DNA of 64,000 nt from Streptomyces sp. MST-110588 (lineage in GTDB: Bacteria; Actinomycetota; Actinomycetes; Streptomycetales; Streptomycetaceae). Each line of letters begins with the position of its first letter. The first letter of the stretch is position 1. Below are positions 28,267 through 38,537 of the stretch, in pieces. Made by a program: the position numbers and the translations under genes. The stretch spans positions 4,810,501 through 4,874,500 of the forward strand of contig NZ_CP074380.1 in the NCBI RefSeq assembly GCF_022695595.1. The letters are read 5' to 3'. A model generated the notes under the pieces. The model saw nothing but the letters and a program-made list of their open reading frames with translations, made no database searches and was not told where the DNA came from.

Positions 28267-29388
28267 ATGAGTGCATCGGTTTCGCCTCATGGGTTCGAGA
28301 TCGTACGGGGGCGCGGCTACCGGCCGGCGGATGTGGACCGCAGGGTGGAGGGGCTCTCCATCGACCGCGATTCCTGCTGGGAGCGGGCCGCGCGGCTGAC
28401 GGCGCTCGTCAATGAGATGACGGCCGAGCTCCAGGAGATGCGCGAGTACATAGCGCGTATGTCGCCGCAGACGTACGAGTCCCTGGGTGACCAGGCCCGG
28501 CTGATCCTGACCACGGCGGAGTCCGAGGCGGCCAGGCTCCGGGCGGAGGCGCGTCAGGCGGTGGAAGAGGCGCACCGGGCCGCCGAGGAGGACGGCCACG
28601 CGGCCCGGGAAGCGGCCGAGCGGGCGTCCCAGCGGCTGCGCGCCGAGGCCGAGGAGTACGCCGGTCAGGTGATCGATGCGGCGCAGGCCGAGGCCGAGCG
28701 GCTGCGCGCGGAGGCCGCCGAGGACGCCGAGCGGCTGCGTGCCGAGGCGGACGCGGCGCTCCAGGAGACGGGCCGGCGGGCCGTGGAGATGCTTCAGGAC
28801 CAGGAGAAGGAGCAGGCCGACCAGTGGGACGCGGCCGGGCGTGAGCTGGCGGAGCGGGAGGCGGAGCTGGAGCGGCGGGTCGCGGAGCTGGACGAACTGG
28901 GCCGCGACAAGCTCGCCGAGGCGCGCCGCCGCTTCGCCGAGGCCGAGGAGGCCGCGCGGCACCGGCAGGAGGACTCCGAGGCGCGGGCGGCGGAGCTGAT
29001 CGCGCAGGGCCGGGTCGAGGCGGAGCGGATCGAGCGGGCCACGGAGCGGACGCTGCGGGAGCACAGTGAGCGGCGCGAGGTGGTGCGGGCCCATATGACG
29101 CACGTACGCAATACCTTGGCGGCGCTCACGGGGAAGGACCCGGGCGAGGACGAGGCGGCGGAGCGTACGGCGGATCGGCCGGCGGAGCGTGCGGTGGACG
29201 GACCGGCGGAGCGCGGCGCCGGCCGGAGTGCCGATCCGCGCGTCGGCCGGGCGCCGGAGGCGGGCCAGGGAGCCCGCCAGGTGGCGCGGGCCGGCGTGGG
29301 ATCCAGTGCGGGGGCCGGTACGGGGTCCGGCAACCCGGACAACGAGGACACCCTGGAGACGAAGCTGCCGAAGATCCCGGAGCAGTGA
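28267..29388 (+). CDS. Long coiled-coil cytoskeletal-type protein (often annotated cellulose-binding protein)
   Basis: The protein has 373 residues. The opening GFEIVRGRGYRPADVDRRVEGL is a short conserved head. Residues about 75-280 are almost continuous coiled coil rich in Ala, Glu and Arg (AEAERLRAEAAEDAERLRAEAD). The last 85 residues are disordered and rich in ERTADRPAERA-like repeats. The head and heptads resemble the Scy/FilP/DivIVA-linked proteins of streptomycete hyphal tips; that likeness is inferred. GAGGG lies immediately before the ATG. There is no membrane segment. Confidence 0.8.
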   Translation: MSASVSPHGFEIVRGRGYRPADVDRRVEGLSIDRDSCWERAARLTALVNEMTAELQEMREYIARMSPQTYESLGDQARLILTTAESEAARLRAEARQAVEEAHRAAEEDGHAAREAAERASQRLRAEAEEYAGQVIDAAQAEAERLRAEAAEDAERLRAEADAALQETGRRAVEMLQDQEKEQADQWDAAGRELAEREAELERRVAELDELGRDKLAEARRRFAEAEEAARHRQEDSEARAAELIAQGRVEAERIERATERTLREHSERREVVRAHMTHVRNTLAALTGKDPGEDEAAERTADRPAERAVDGPAERGAGRSADPRVGRAPEAGQGARQVARAGVGSSAGAGTGSGNPDNEDTLETKLPKIPEQ

Positions 29389-29416
29389 CACGACGGCCGC
29401 CGCCCCCGCTCCGGGC

Positions 29417-31347
29417 TCATCCGCCCGTCCCGCCGCCTTCCCGGCCGTCCGTCCGGGGCGTGGGCGTGCCGTCCGTCCGGGCCGTGGGCGTGCCGTCCGT
29501 ACGGGGCGTGGGCGTGCCGTCCGTACCCTCCGCACCTTCCGTACCCTCCGCACCTTCCGTACGGACGTCCCCGTGCACCGGGAAGCTGCGGGGGGCCAGG
29601 AAGAGCAGGACGAGCAGGGCCGCGACGGCCGCCACCACGGCGCCGGTGAAGACGTGGTCGACGGCGGAGTCCACCGCGCGGCGCAGGTAGTCGGCCGCGC
29701 GGTCGGTCAGGGCCCCGGCCCGTTCCAGGGCGCGGGAGACGGAGTCGAGGTCACCGGGCAGGCCGGGGCGGATGTCGGTGGGGCGGCGGCCAGGTGCCCC
29801 GCCAGGGTGGCGTTGGCGACGGCGCCGAACAGGGCGCCGCCCACGGACTGGCCGACCTGGCGGCAGAAGAGGACCGAGGCGGTGGCGGTGCCGCGCTCCG
29901 CATAGCCGACCGAGGACTGCACGCCGATGATCAGGGGGAGCTGGAAGAACCCGAGGGCGGCGCCGAGTGCCAGCATGATCAGGGCGGGCTGCCAGGCGGC
30001 GCCGGGGTAGGGCAGCAGCGGGAAGGCGAGCAGCACCAGGCCCGCCGTCCCGATCCCGAGCACCGCGCACATCCGGATGCCGACCCGGTTGTAGAGGTGG
30101 CTGCTCAGCGCGGCCGAGACCGGCCAGCTCAGGGTCATCACGGAGAGCACGAATCCGGCCGCGACCGGTCCCAGTCCCAGCACGGACTGTGCGTAGGTGG
30201 GCAGGAAGACGGTCGGGGCGACCATCAGGAGACCGAGGGCGCCCAGCGCCAGGTTGACGGAGGAGATCGCGCGGCGGCGCCAGACCCAGCCGGGGATGAC
30301 GGGGTCGGCGGCCCGCCGCTCGATCAGGACGGTGAGCGCCGCGCACAGCGCGCTGCCGGCGAACAGCCCCAGTGAAGGGGCGGAGAGCCAGGGCCAGGCG
30401 ACGCCGCCCTGGACGAGGGCGGTCAGCAGCAGGCCGCCGCAGACGAAGACGGCCAGCGCGCCGGGCCAGTCGACGCGCGGCCGAGCCGTACGGGCGGAGT
30501 GTGCCCCCTCCTGCGTCCCTGCCGTACGGGCGGAGTGTGCCCCCTTCTGCGCCCCCGCCGTACGGGCGTACTGCGGTGGCTCGTGGAAGTGGCGCAGCAC
30601 CAGCCACAGGGCCGCCGCCCCGACGGGCAGGTTGACCAGGAAGATCCAGCGCCAGTCCGCGTACGCCGCCAGCAGGCCGCCGAGCGCCGGGCCGGCGACC
30701 GCCGAGACGGCCCAGACCGTGGAGAGCCTCGCCTGGATCTTGGGGCGTTCCTTCAGGGGGTAGAGGTCGGCGGCGATGGTCTGGATCGTGCCCTGTATGG
30801 CGCCTCCGCCCAGTCCTTGGAGGATGCGGAAGACGATGAGGGAGGCCATGTTCCAGGCGCCCGCGCACAGCAGTGAGCCGGCGAGGAAGACGACGACGCC
30901 GGTGACGAGGACGGGTTTGCGGCCGAAGGTGTCGGAGAGTTTGCCGTAGACGGGGAGGGTGACGGTGACGGCCAGCAGGTAGCCGGAGAAGAGCCAGGAG
31001 AAGACGGAGAAACCGCCGAGGTCGCCGACGATCTGGGGGACGGCGGTGGCGATGATGGTGGAGTCCAGGGCGGCGAGCGCCATCCCGAGCATGAGGGCGG
31101 CGACGACGGGCCCGCGCCGGCCGCTCACCTGCCGGCCCCTGCCCCCGTTCTCACGTAAACCACCGTCCTGCCCGTCCCCGCCCATCCGACCGCCTGCCCC
31201 CTTACCTATGTGACCGCCTGTCCCCTCACCGATGTGACCGCCTGTCCCCTCCGCGTTGTCGCCGTCCGGCTCCCGCCCTCTGCCCGTCCTGCCCGCGCGG
31301 TCCACTGATCCACTGCCCCCTCGGCCGTTCCGTGTATCAGACACCAT
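29417..31347 (-). pseudogene. EmrB/QacA-type MFS drug exporter (DHA2, 14 helices), frameshifted near its end
   Basis: The first frame (from 31347) gives an N-terminal disordered region with EGTGGHIG repeats. The transporter core follows: MALAALDSTIIATAVPQIVGDLGG (motif D1), GKLSDTFGRKPVLVTG (motif A) and VFRILQGLGGGAIQG, and helices up to LAGHLAAAPPT. The other frame supplies the rest: DSVSRALERAGALTDRAADYLRRAVD, the final helix VAAVAALLVLLFLA and a repeat-rich TDGTPTPRTDG tail. The break is at 29780-29783; one more G restores AAAPTDIRPGLPG. A 12-residue repeat (ARTAGAQKGAHS) lies in the central loop. The start is uncertain, and a shorter start near the first helix is possible. Proton-driven export is expected. 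Confidence 0.82.
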
Positions 31348-31687
31348 TCCACGCGGGGCACGGCCGCGAAACGGCCGGACCCGAGCGCGTACCCCGCCCG
31401 GTGTGGGGCGTGGGTGCTCGTGTGGGGCGCGGCTGTCAGTGGGGAGTCGTACCCTTGGGAAATCCGGCCCGACGGGCCCCTGGGCGCTGCCGCAGGAGTG
31501 TCGGGCTGTTCGCGTTGACGAAATCCACTTCAACTCGACCGGCCGAAGTACACCTGACACCTGCACACACCCGCACCTCCACCCGCACACACGACCTGGA
31601 CCGAGATCCAGACCCCGACCGAATCCGACTGACTCCGACCGAATCCGACCAACTGCACTAGCCTCACTGGGGACGGAAGCCTTTTTC
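31348..31687. promoter_or_regulatory. Divergent region between the MFS exporter and mfd
   Basis: This region holds both promoters. The mfd-proximal half is unusually C/A-rich (pyrimidine- and A-rich runs between 31550 and 31660), with a direct repeat of GACCGAATCCGAC near 31617 and 31637. No recognisable operator or small gene is seen. Confidence 0.4.
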
Positions 31688-34600
31688 ATGAGCCTGACTG
31701 GTCTGCTCGACGCCGTCGTACGGGACCCGGCGCTCGCCGAAGCCGTGAAGGCCGCGGCCGACGGCAACCGGCCGCAGCTCGATCTCGTGGGCCCCCCGGC
31801 CGCCCGGCCCTTCACGGTGGCCGCGCTGGCCCGTGGTCCGCGGACCGTGCTGGCCGTGACCGCCACCGGCCGGGAGGCCGAGGACCTGGCCGCTGCGCTG
31901 CGTTCGCTGATGCCGGCGGGCCAGGAGGACGCGGTCGTGGAGTTCCCGTCCTGGGAGACGCTGCCGCACGAGAGGCTCTCGCCGCGCTCGGACACCGTCG
32001 GCCGGCGGCTGGCGGTGCTGCGCCGGCTCACCCACCCCAGTGCCGACGACCCGGCCTCGGGCCCGGTCTCGGTCGTCGTCGCGCCCGTACGGTCCGTACT
32101 CCAGCCGCAGGTCAAGGGGCTGGGGGAGCTGGAGCCGGTCAGTCTGCGCAGCGGTCAGAGCGCCGATCTGGGGGAGGTCGTGGACGCCTTGGCGGCAGCC
32201 GCGTACGCCCGGGTCGAACTGGTCGAGAAGCGTGGCGAGTTCGCGGTGCGCGGCGGCATCCTGGACGTGTTCCCGCCGACCGAGGAGCACCCGCTGCGGG
32301 TGGAGTTCTGGGGCGACGAGGTCGAGGAGATCCGGTACTTCAAGGTCGCCGACCAGCGGTCGCTGGAGGTGGCCGAGCACGGCCTGTGGGCGCCGCCGTG
32401 CCGTGAGCTGCTGCTGACCGATGACGTACGGGAGCGGGCCGCGGCGCTGGCCGAGGAGCACCCGGAGCTGGGCGAACTGCTGGGCAAGATCGCCGAAGGC
32501 ATCGCGGTGGAGGGCATGGAGTCCCTGGCCCCGGTGCTGGTGGACGACATGGAGCTGCTGCTGGACGTGCTGCCCGAGGGCAGCATGACGGTGGTCTGCG
32601 ACCCGGAGCGGGTCCGTACGCGCGCCGCCGATCTGGTCGCCACCGCGGAGGAGTTCCTCCAGGCGTCCTGGGCGGCGAGCGCGGGCGGCGGCCAGGCGCC
32701 GATCGATGTGGGCGCGGCGTGAGCTGTGGGGCATCGCGGACGTCCGAGGACCGATCTGACCGGTCAGCGCACCGCCAGCAAGGAGCTGGCCGGATGCCGG
32801 CCCGCCGCCGCAAGACGATCGACCCGCTGACTCTCCAGGCGGGCGACTTCATCGTCCATGAGCAGCACGGCGTGGGCCGCTACATCGAGATGGTGCAGCG
32901 TACGGTCCAGGGCGCGACCCGCGAGTACCTGCTGGTGGAGTACGCGCCGGCCAAGCGCGGCCAGCCCGGTGACCGGCTCTACATCCCGCTGACTCTCCAG
33001 GCGGGCGACTTCATCGTCCATGAGCAGCACGGCGTGGGCCGCTACATCGAGATGGTGCAGCGTACGGTCCAGGGCGCGACCCGCGAGTACCTGCTGGTGG
33101 AGTACGCGCCGGCCAAGCGCGGCCAGCCCGGTGACCGGCTCTACATCCCCACCGACCAGTTGGAGCAGGTCACCAAGTACGTGGGCGGTGAGGCGCCGAC
33201 GCTGCACCGGCTCGGCGGCGCGGACTGGACCAAGACCAAGGCGCGGGCCAAGAAGGCCGTCAAGGAGATCGCCGCCGACCTGATCAAGCTGTACTCGGCG
33301 CGGATGGCGGCCCCCGGCCACTCCTTCGGCCCGGACACCCCCTGGCAGCGCGAGCTGGAGGACGCCTTCCCGTACGCCGAGACCCCCGACCAGCTCACCA
33401 CGATCGCCGAGGTCAAGGAGGACATGGAGAAGTCGGTCCCGATGGACCGGCTGATCTGCGGCGACGTGGGTTACGGCAAGACGGAGATCGCGGTCCGTGC
33501 CGCCTTCAAGGCCGTACAGGACGGCAAGCAGGTCGCGGTCCTGGTGCCCACGACCCTCCTGGTGCAGCAGCACTACGGCACGTTCACCGAGCGGTACGGC
33601 CAGTTCCCGGTCGTCGTCAAGGCGCTGTCCCGCTTCCAGACCGACACCGAGGCCAAGGCGGTCCTGGAGGGCCTCAAGGACGGCTCGGTCGACCTGGTCA
33701 TCGGCACCCACCGGCTGTTCTCCTCCGAGACCAAATTCAAGGACCTGGGCCTGGTCATCGTGGACGAGGAGCAGCGATTCGGCGTGGAGCACAAGGAGCA
33801 GCTCAAGAAGCTGCGTGCGAACGTGGACGTGCTGACCATGTCGGCCACGCCCATTCCCCGTACGCTCGAAATGGCGGTGACCGGCATCCGCGAGATGTCC
33901 ACGATCACCACCCCGCCCGAGGAGCGGCACCCGGTCCTGACGTTCGTCGGGCCGTACGAGCAGAAGCAGATCGGCGCCGCCATCCGCCGTGAACTGCTGC
34001 GCGAGGGGCAGGTCTTCTACATCCACAACCGGGTGGAGTCCATCGACCGGGCCGCGGCCCGGCTGCGGGAGATCGTGCCCGAGGCGCGCATCCAGACCGC
34101 GCACGGCCAGATGGGCGAATCCGCCCTGGAGCAGGTCGTGGTGGACTTCTGGGAGAAGAAGTTCGACGTGCTGGTCTCCACCACGATCGTGGAGTCGGGC
34201 ATCGACATCTCCAACGCCAACACCCTCATCGTCGAGCGCGGTGACAACTTCGGTCTCTCCCAGCTCCACCAGTTGCGCGGCCGGGTGGGCCGCGGCCGGG
34301 AGCGGGGCTACGCCTACTTCCTCTACCCGCCGGAGAAGCCGCTGACGGAGACCGCCCACGAGCGGCTGGCGACCATCGCCCAGCACACCGAAATGGGCGC
34401 GGGCATGTATGTGGCCATGAAGGACCTGGAGATCCGCGGCGCGGGCAACCTCCTGGGCGGCGAGCAGTCCGGCCATATCGCGGGCGTCGGTTTCGATCTG
34501 TACGTACGGATGGTGGGCGAGGCGGTCGCGGACTACCGGGCCTCCCTGGAAGGCGGCGCGGAGGAGGAGCCGCCGATGGAGGTCAAGATCGAACTCCCGG

Positions 34601-35031
34601 TGGACGCGCATGTCCCGCACGACTACGCACCGGGCGAGCGGCTGCGCCTCCAGGCGTACCGGGCGATCGCCTCGGCCGCCTCGGAGGAGGACATCAAGGC
34701 CGTACGGGAGGAGCTGACCGACCGCTACGGCAAGCTGCCCGAGCCGGTGGAGAACCTGCTGCTTGTCGCCGGCCTGCGGATGCTGGCCCGCTCCTGCGGC
34801 GTCGCGGACATCACCCTCCAGGGCTCCAACGTCCGCTTCGGGCCGGTGGAACTGCGCGAGTCCCAGGAACTGCGCCTCAAGCGCCTGTACCCGCGTACGG
34901 TCCTCAAGCCGGCCACCCACCAGATCCTGGTGCCGCGCCCGACGACCGGGAAGATCGGCGGGAAGCCGCTGGTGGGCCGGGAACTGCTGGCGTGGGTGGG
35001 CGAATTCCTCACCACGATCCTGGGCTCGTAA
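31688..35031 (+). pseudogene. mfd: Transcription-repair coupling factor, with internal deletion, frameshift and duplication
   Basis: The first part (31688-32722) encodes the UvrB-like N-terminal module (FPSWETLPHERLSPRSDTVG, VRGGILDVFPPTEEHPLRVEFWG) and stops after APIDVGAA. From 32790 the protein resumes with [12 protein letters not shown], the RNA-polymerase-binding domain, and the helicase ([64 protein letters not shown]) to the normal end. Between them only traces ([18 protein letters not shown] in other frames) remain, so something over 100 codons are missing. One G is lacking after KEL. A perfect 162-bp tandem repeat doubles 54 residues of the RID. As written the gene cannot make normal Mfd; misassembly must be excluded. 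Confidence 0.9.
32827..33150 (+). repeat. Perfect 162-bp tandem duplication inside mfd
   Basis: Bases 32827-32988 are repeated at 32989-33150, identical except for the last base. The unit encodes 54 residues starting [17 protein letters not shown] and ending GDRLYIP, part of the RNA-polymerase-interaction domain. The frame is kept, so the duplication alone would not stop translation. Confidence 0.95.
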
Positions 35032-35098
35032 AACCAGCCCGGTTCAGAGCAAAGGAACCACCGTCCCGCTCACCCCACCCACTCCATCCCACCTCACC

Positions 35099-35680
35099 TC
35101 ACCTCACCTGCGCCGCGACGTACCGGGCGCAGGTGAGCGGGTCGGCGCTGCCGGTGTCCACCTCGATGTCGTACCTGACGCCTTCGTGAACCGAGTGCGC
35201 CTGCCCGGCGGCCATCCCCGCCACCCGGTCCCCGCGGGCGGCCTCGCGGGCCGCGGCGACCGCCGGGTCGCAGCGCACGCCCACCCACAGCACGTTGAGC
35301 CCGCCGAGCGCGGCCAGCCAGCGCTCCTGTGAGGCACGGCCGCCGAGGAACACCTCGTCCACGATGACGCCGGTGCCGGCCCGCGCCATCGCGGCAACGC
35401 CCCTGATCCAGCCGTCCTCCAGCGCCCGGAAGACCGGACCCACGCCGACACTGCCGTCGGGCGCGATGTCCAGCCCGCCCGCGCCGGCTTCCCCGTTGCG
35501 CAGGGCGGCGGGCAGGGCCTCGGCGAACGTGTCGGTGCCCAGCGTCAGCCAGGGGCGGGGCAGCAGGTCCTGGAGGCACCGGGCCAGTGTGGAACAGCCG
35601 GAGCTGGAGCCACCGTTGAGGACGATCAGATCGGTACGGTCCGCGGGCGTGCCGGGGGCCGGGCGCGGGATCTCGGTCAC
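35099..35680 (-). CDS. Chloramphenicol phosphotransferase-like P-loop protein with Lys-to-Cys change
   Basis: The 193-residue protein follows the CPT family over its whole length: LIVLNGGSSSGCSTLARCLQ, LTLGTDTFAEALP, VFRALEDGWIRGVAAMARAG, VIVDEVFLGG, LWVGVRCDPAVAAAREAARGDR and HEGVRYDIEVDT. In family members the Walker A loop reads GSSxGKS; here the lysine is replaced by Cys29 (codon TGT). The Asp of GTDTF, the proposed general base, is kept. Without the lysine, ATP use should be impaired unless another residue substitutes, so it may be a non-catalytic homologue. It lies 18 bp before the end of the DUF2079 gene, on the same strand, and downstream of it. Confidence 0.85.
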   Translation of the reverse strand: MTEIPRPAPGTPADRTDLIVLNGGSSSGCSTLARCLQDLLPRPWLTLGTDTFAEALPAALRNGEAGAGGLDIAPDGSVGVGPVFRALEDGWIRGVAAMARAGTGVIVDEVFLGGRASQERWLAALGGLNVLWVGVRCDPAVAAAREAARGDRVAGMAAGQAHSVHEGVRYDIEVDTGSADPLTCARYVAAQVR

Positions 35681-35698
35681 CGCGCCACGCTAAGCAAT

Positions 35699-37159
35699 TC
35701 AGCGCGCGGTTGTCTTCTTGAATACGACGAGGTCCGTGGCGGCTCCCAGCGGGGCGTAGGCGGCCCGGGGGTGGCGGGCGGTCACCTCGGCCAGGGTCTG
35801 TTCCGGCGTACGGCCGTCGTGCAACTGCACCGTGACGTAGTCCGGGTCGATGCCGCGGGTGTCGCCGGTCCACAGGACGCGGGTCCGGCCGGCGAGGCGG
35901 CTGATCGAGCGCAGGTCGGCTTCGACGGTCGCGCCGTCGGGAATGCGTGCCAGCAGGCGAGTGACGGCCGGGACCGCGCGCGGCACGCGGTAGGTGGCGG
36001 GTTCGGTGAGGCGGCCCAGCGGCAGTGCGGTGCTCAGCGCCAGCGCCGCGGCCAGCACCGCGACGGGGAGGTGGTGGGCGTATGAGCGCAGCCAGGGGCG
36101 GGCGGCGGTGCGGGCTTCGGGGAGCGCGTCGACCAGGGCGAGCATGACGACCGGCATCAGGACGGCGTTGTAGTGCCAGTCGGTGCCCCAGTAGTGCGGG
36201 TCGTGGGAGATCAGGCGCCAGCCGACGGTGGGCAGCGCGACGAGCAGCAGCGGCGAGCGCAGCGCGAGCAGACCGCTGGTGGGCAGCAGGATCCACAGCA
36301 GGGTGCGGACCGCGGTGTCCAGGGGAATGGCGGCGGACGGCCCGTCGTCGCCGAGCTTGGCCCAGTAGTCGTACGAGCCGGAGCCGTTGAAGGCGGGGAT
36401 GATCAGGCCGAGGGTCACGGCGGCGGCGGTGACACCGAACGCCACCAGGCCGATGGCCGGCGGCACGGCCCGGCGGGCCCGTACGAGAACCACCACACCG
36501 ATCGCCGCGGCCGTCACCCCCAGATCCTCCTTGACCAGGACCAGGGGCGCCGCCCACCCCACCGCCGCGGTCCAGCGCCGCCGCACCACCGCTTCGAGGG
36601 AGAAGGCGATCAGCGGCACCGCGAAGGCGATCTCGTGGAAGTCGAAGTCGGCGGCCTTCTGCAGTCCCCACGACAGGCCGTAGGCGAAGCCGACGGCCAG
36701 CCCCCGGCCGCGCCCCAGGACATGGGCGGCGACCCGGGTCACCGGCAGCGTGGACAGCGCGAACAGGGCGGACTGCGCGACGAGAAGGGTGACAGGAGAG
36801 GGGAAAAGCCGGTAGAACGGGGCGAGCAGCATCAGGACAGGGCTGAAGTGGTCGCCCAGGATGTTGGTGCCGGGCCCCTTGAGGTCCACTATGGGGGCCC
36901 GCAGATGCGCGTAGCCCCGTATGGCCTGTTCGAATATCCCCAGGTCCCAGGACATGGTGGCCATCGACCGCCAGCGGGCCACCGAGACGACGGTGAACAG
37001 GACGAAGAACAGCGCCGCGGTCCAGTACGGGTCGAGGCGGGGCCGGCTCAGGGCACCGGCCCGGCGGCGGAGGCGGCCGGCCGCCGAGGGGAGCTTGGCG
37101 GCGACGGCGGGCCGTGCCGTGATCTCCTCGCCCGCCGCGGTCGCTGCGGCCGTGTCCAT
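35699..37159 (-). CDS. DUF2079 polytopic membrane protein
   Basis: The 486-residue protein has about ten to twelve hydrophobic helices, beginning with YWTAALFFVLFTVVSVARW. It has the family motifs SMATMSWDLGIFEQAIRGYA, GDHFSPVLMLLAPFYRLFPSP, ADFDFHEIAFAVPL and LVKEDLG. The overall plan, with acidic residues just after the first helix, resembles GT-C glycosyltransferases that use polyprenyl-linked sugars; the role is inferred. ATG 37159 follows AAGGA. The downstream CPT-like gene starts 18 bp after its stop and is probably co-transcribed. Confidence 0.85.
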   Translation of the reverse strand: MDTAAATAAGEEITARPAVAAKLPSAAGRLRRRAGALSRPRLDPYWTAALFFVLFTVVSVARWRSMATMSWDLGIFEQAIRGYAHLRAPIVDLKGPGTNILGDHFSPVLMLLAPFYRLFPSPVTLLVAQSALFALSTLPVTRVAAHVLGRGRGLAVGFAYGLSWGLQKAADFDFHEIAFAVPLIAFSLEAVVRRRWTAAVGWAAPLVLVKEDLGVTAAAIGVVVLVRARRAVPPAIGLVAFGVTAAAVTLGLIIPAFNGSGSYDYWAKLGDDGPSAAIPLDTAVRTLLWILLPTSGLLALRSPLLLVALPTVGWRLISHDPHYWGTDWHYNAVLMPVVMLALVDALPEARTAARPWLRSYAHHLPVAVLAAALALSTALPLGRLTEPATYRVPRAVPAVTRLLARIPDGATVEADLRSISRLAGRTRVLWTGDTRGIDPDYVTVQLHDGRTPEQTLAEVTARHPRAAYAPLGAATDLVVFKKTTAR

Positions 37160-37275
37160 GCGCGTCCTTACTCTCAACTTCCGAAAAGATACTCGAAGCC
37201 GTCGAACCGGCTGCCGCCCCACCTGCCTCTGGCCGCGCGCCCGTGGCGCCACCGCTCCCGGAAGGGACCTCACTG

Positions 37276-37701
37276 TTGATACGGACCGCACCGTCACCGC
37301 GCACCGCACTGTCGATACGGGCCGAACCGTTCCTACCCACCGCGCCCCGCACCCGCCGCACCACACTCCGCGCCCGCCGCCGCGCACTGCCCGCCGGCGC
37401 CGCGCTGACCGCCCTGCTCGCCCTCGCCGGCTGCACCCACGGCGGCACCACAAGAGACGACAAATCGACGCCTTCCGTTCCCGCCCCGCCCGGCACCGGC
37501 CCCCGCGGCAGCGCCCTGAAGGCCCTGGCCACCCTCCCCGTCAAAGGCCGGGCCCCCAAGACCGGCTACACCCGCGAACGCTTCGGCCCGGCCTGGGCCG
37601 ACACCGACGAAAACGGCTGCGGCACCCGCGTCATCTCTATGCTTCGCGCCGTGATGAATCTGTTCTTGCAGCGTATGCAGGGTGTGGTCGGCTGTGCGTA
37701 G
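37276..37701 (+). pseudogene. N-terminal fragment of an HNH-type lipoprotein, cut by an insertion
   Basis: From TTG 37276 (after GAAGGGA) or the frame's GTG 37243, the product has a basic leader, a lipoprotein signal LTALLALAGC, and the family stretch LKALATLPVKGRAPKTGYTRERFGPAWADTDENGCGTR. The normal continuation (RNDIL and the HNH core) is missing. At about 37634 the sequence changes to lower-GC DNA and reads VISMLRAVMN to a stop. Its missing C terminus appears 1.5 kb away at about 39170-39391, so the gene was split by an insert that carries a paralogue. Confidence 0.8.
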
Positions 37702-38482
37702 TGAAAGGCACATAAGTCACAGGCCGCTGCGTACACGCGGAAAAAGGACCGTCCTTACGGTCGCCGTTGCCGCCGCGCTCGTCGCAGGCTGTAACGGCCC
37801 GGAGTCGGACGGAAGCTCTGCGGGATCCAGACCGGACGCCGCTGCCGGGCGGGCGGCGAACCCGCTGACGAATCCGGACGGAACGAAGCCGGGGCTCGGC
37901 GCGCTCACGTCGGAGGCGGACAAGGCGAATGCGCGCAAGCTCGTCGGAGAACTGGCAGTCAAGGGGCGTGGACCGAAGACGGGCTACGAGCGGGACAGGT
38001 TCGGCCATGCATGGATGGACACGGCGGACGGCGTGCCGCTGGCGAGGAACGGTTGTGACACGCGGAACGACTTGCTGAAACTCCATGGCCGGAACGTCCG
38101 GTTCCGAGCTGGTTCCGATTGCGTGGTTGTTTCGATGGACCTGTACGACCCGTACACCGGCAAGGACATCGCCTGGAAGAAGGCCAAGGCCGCCGAGGTA
38201 CAGATAGACCACGTGGTGCCGTTGTCGTACGCCTGGCAGATGGGCGCCGCCCGCTGGACCAAGGAAAAGCGGCAGCGGCTGGCCAACGATGTGCTGAATC
38301 TCCTGCCGGTCTCGGGCTCCACGAACTCCGCCAAGCGGGACTCCGGCCCGGCGTCCTGGCTGCCGCCGAACAAGGCGGTCCGCTGCTCGTACGCGGTGAG
38401 GTTCTCGCAGGTGGCGGAGAAGTACGAGCTTCCTGTGACGGCGGCGGACAAGAGCATGATGCTTCGCCAATGCGGGGGCTGA
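37694..38482 (+). CDS. HNH/GmrSD-C-type secreted lipoprotein nuclease
   Basis: The protein has about 262 residues. The N terminus is a lipoprotein signal (LTVAVAAALVAGC). The catalytic part carries GRGPKTGYERDRFGHAW, ARNGCDTRNDLLKLHG, GKDIAWKKAKAAEVQIDHVVPLSYAW (the DH of the HNH motif), QRLANDVLNLLPVSGSTNSAKRD and ASWLPPNKAVRC. This is the DUF1524/GmrSD C-terminal-like nuclease common in streptomycetes, tethered outside the membrane. GTG 37694 is used; GTG 37682 is possible. It lies inside DNA that interrupts a related gene, with lower GC than its surroundings, so recent acquisition is likely. Confidence 0.87.
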   Translation: MRSERHISHRPLRTRGKRTVLTVAVAAALVAGCNGPESDGSSAGSRPDAAAGRAANPLTNPDGTKPGLGALTSEADKANARKLVGELAVKGRGPKTGYERDRFGHAWMDTADGVPLARNGCDTRNDLLKLHGRNVRFRAGSDCVVVSMDLYDPYTGKDIAWKKAKAAEVQIDHVVPLSYAWQMGAARWTKEKRQRLANDVLNLLPVSGSTNSAKRDSGPASWLPPNKAVRCSYAVRFSQVAEKYELPVTAADKSMMLRQCGG

Positions 38483-38537
38483 ACGGGGCCGAGACGCCGA
38501 CTGAAGGCCGGTGATCGGGACCGGATAGGTTCGGGCC

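Noticed and set aside
36173..37279. Plus-strand frame antisense to the DUF2079 gene
   Set aside because: Gly/Gln/Arg-rich shadow frame; the membrane protein on the minus strand has family motifs and a ribosome site.
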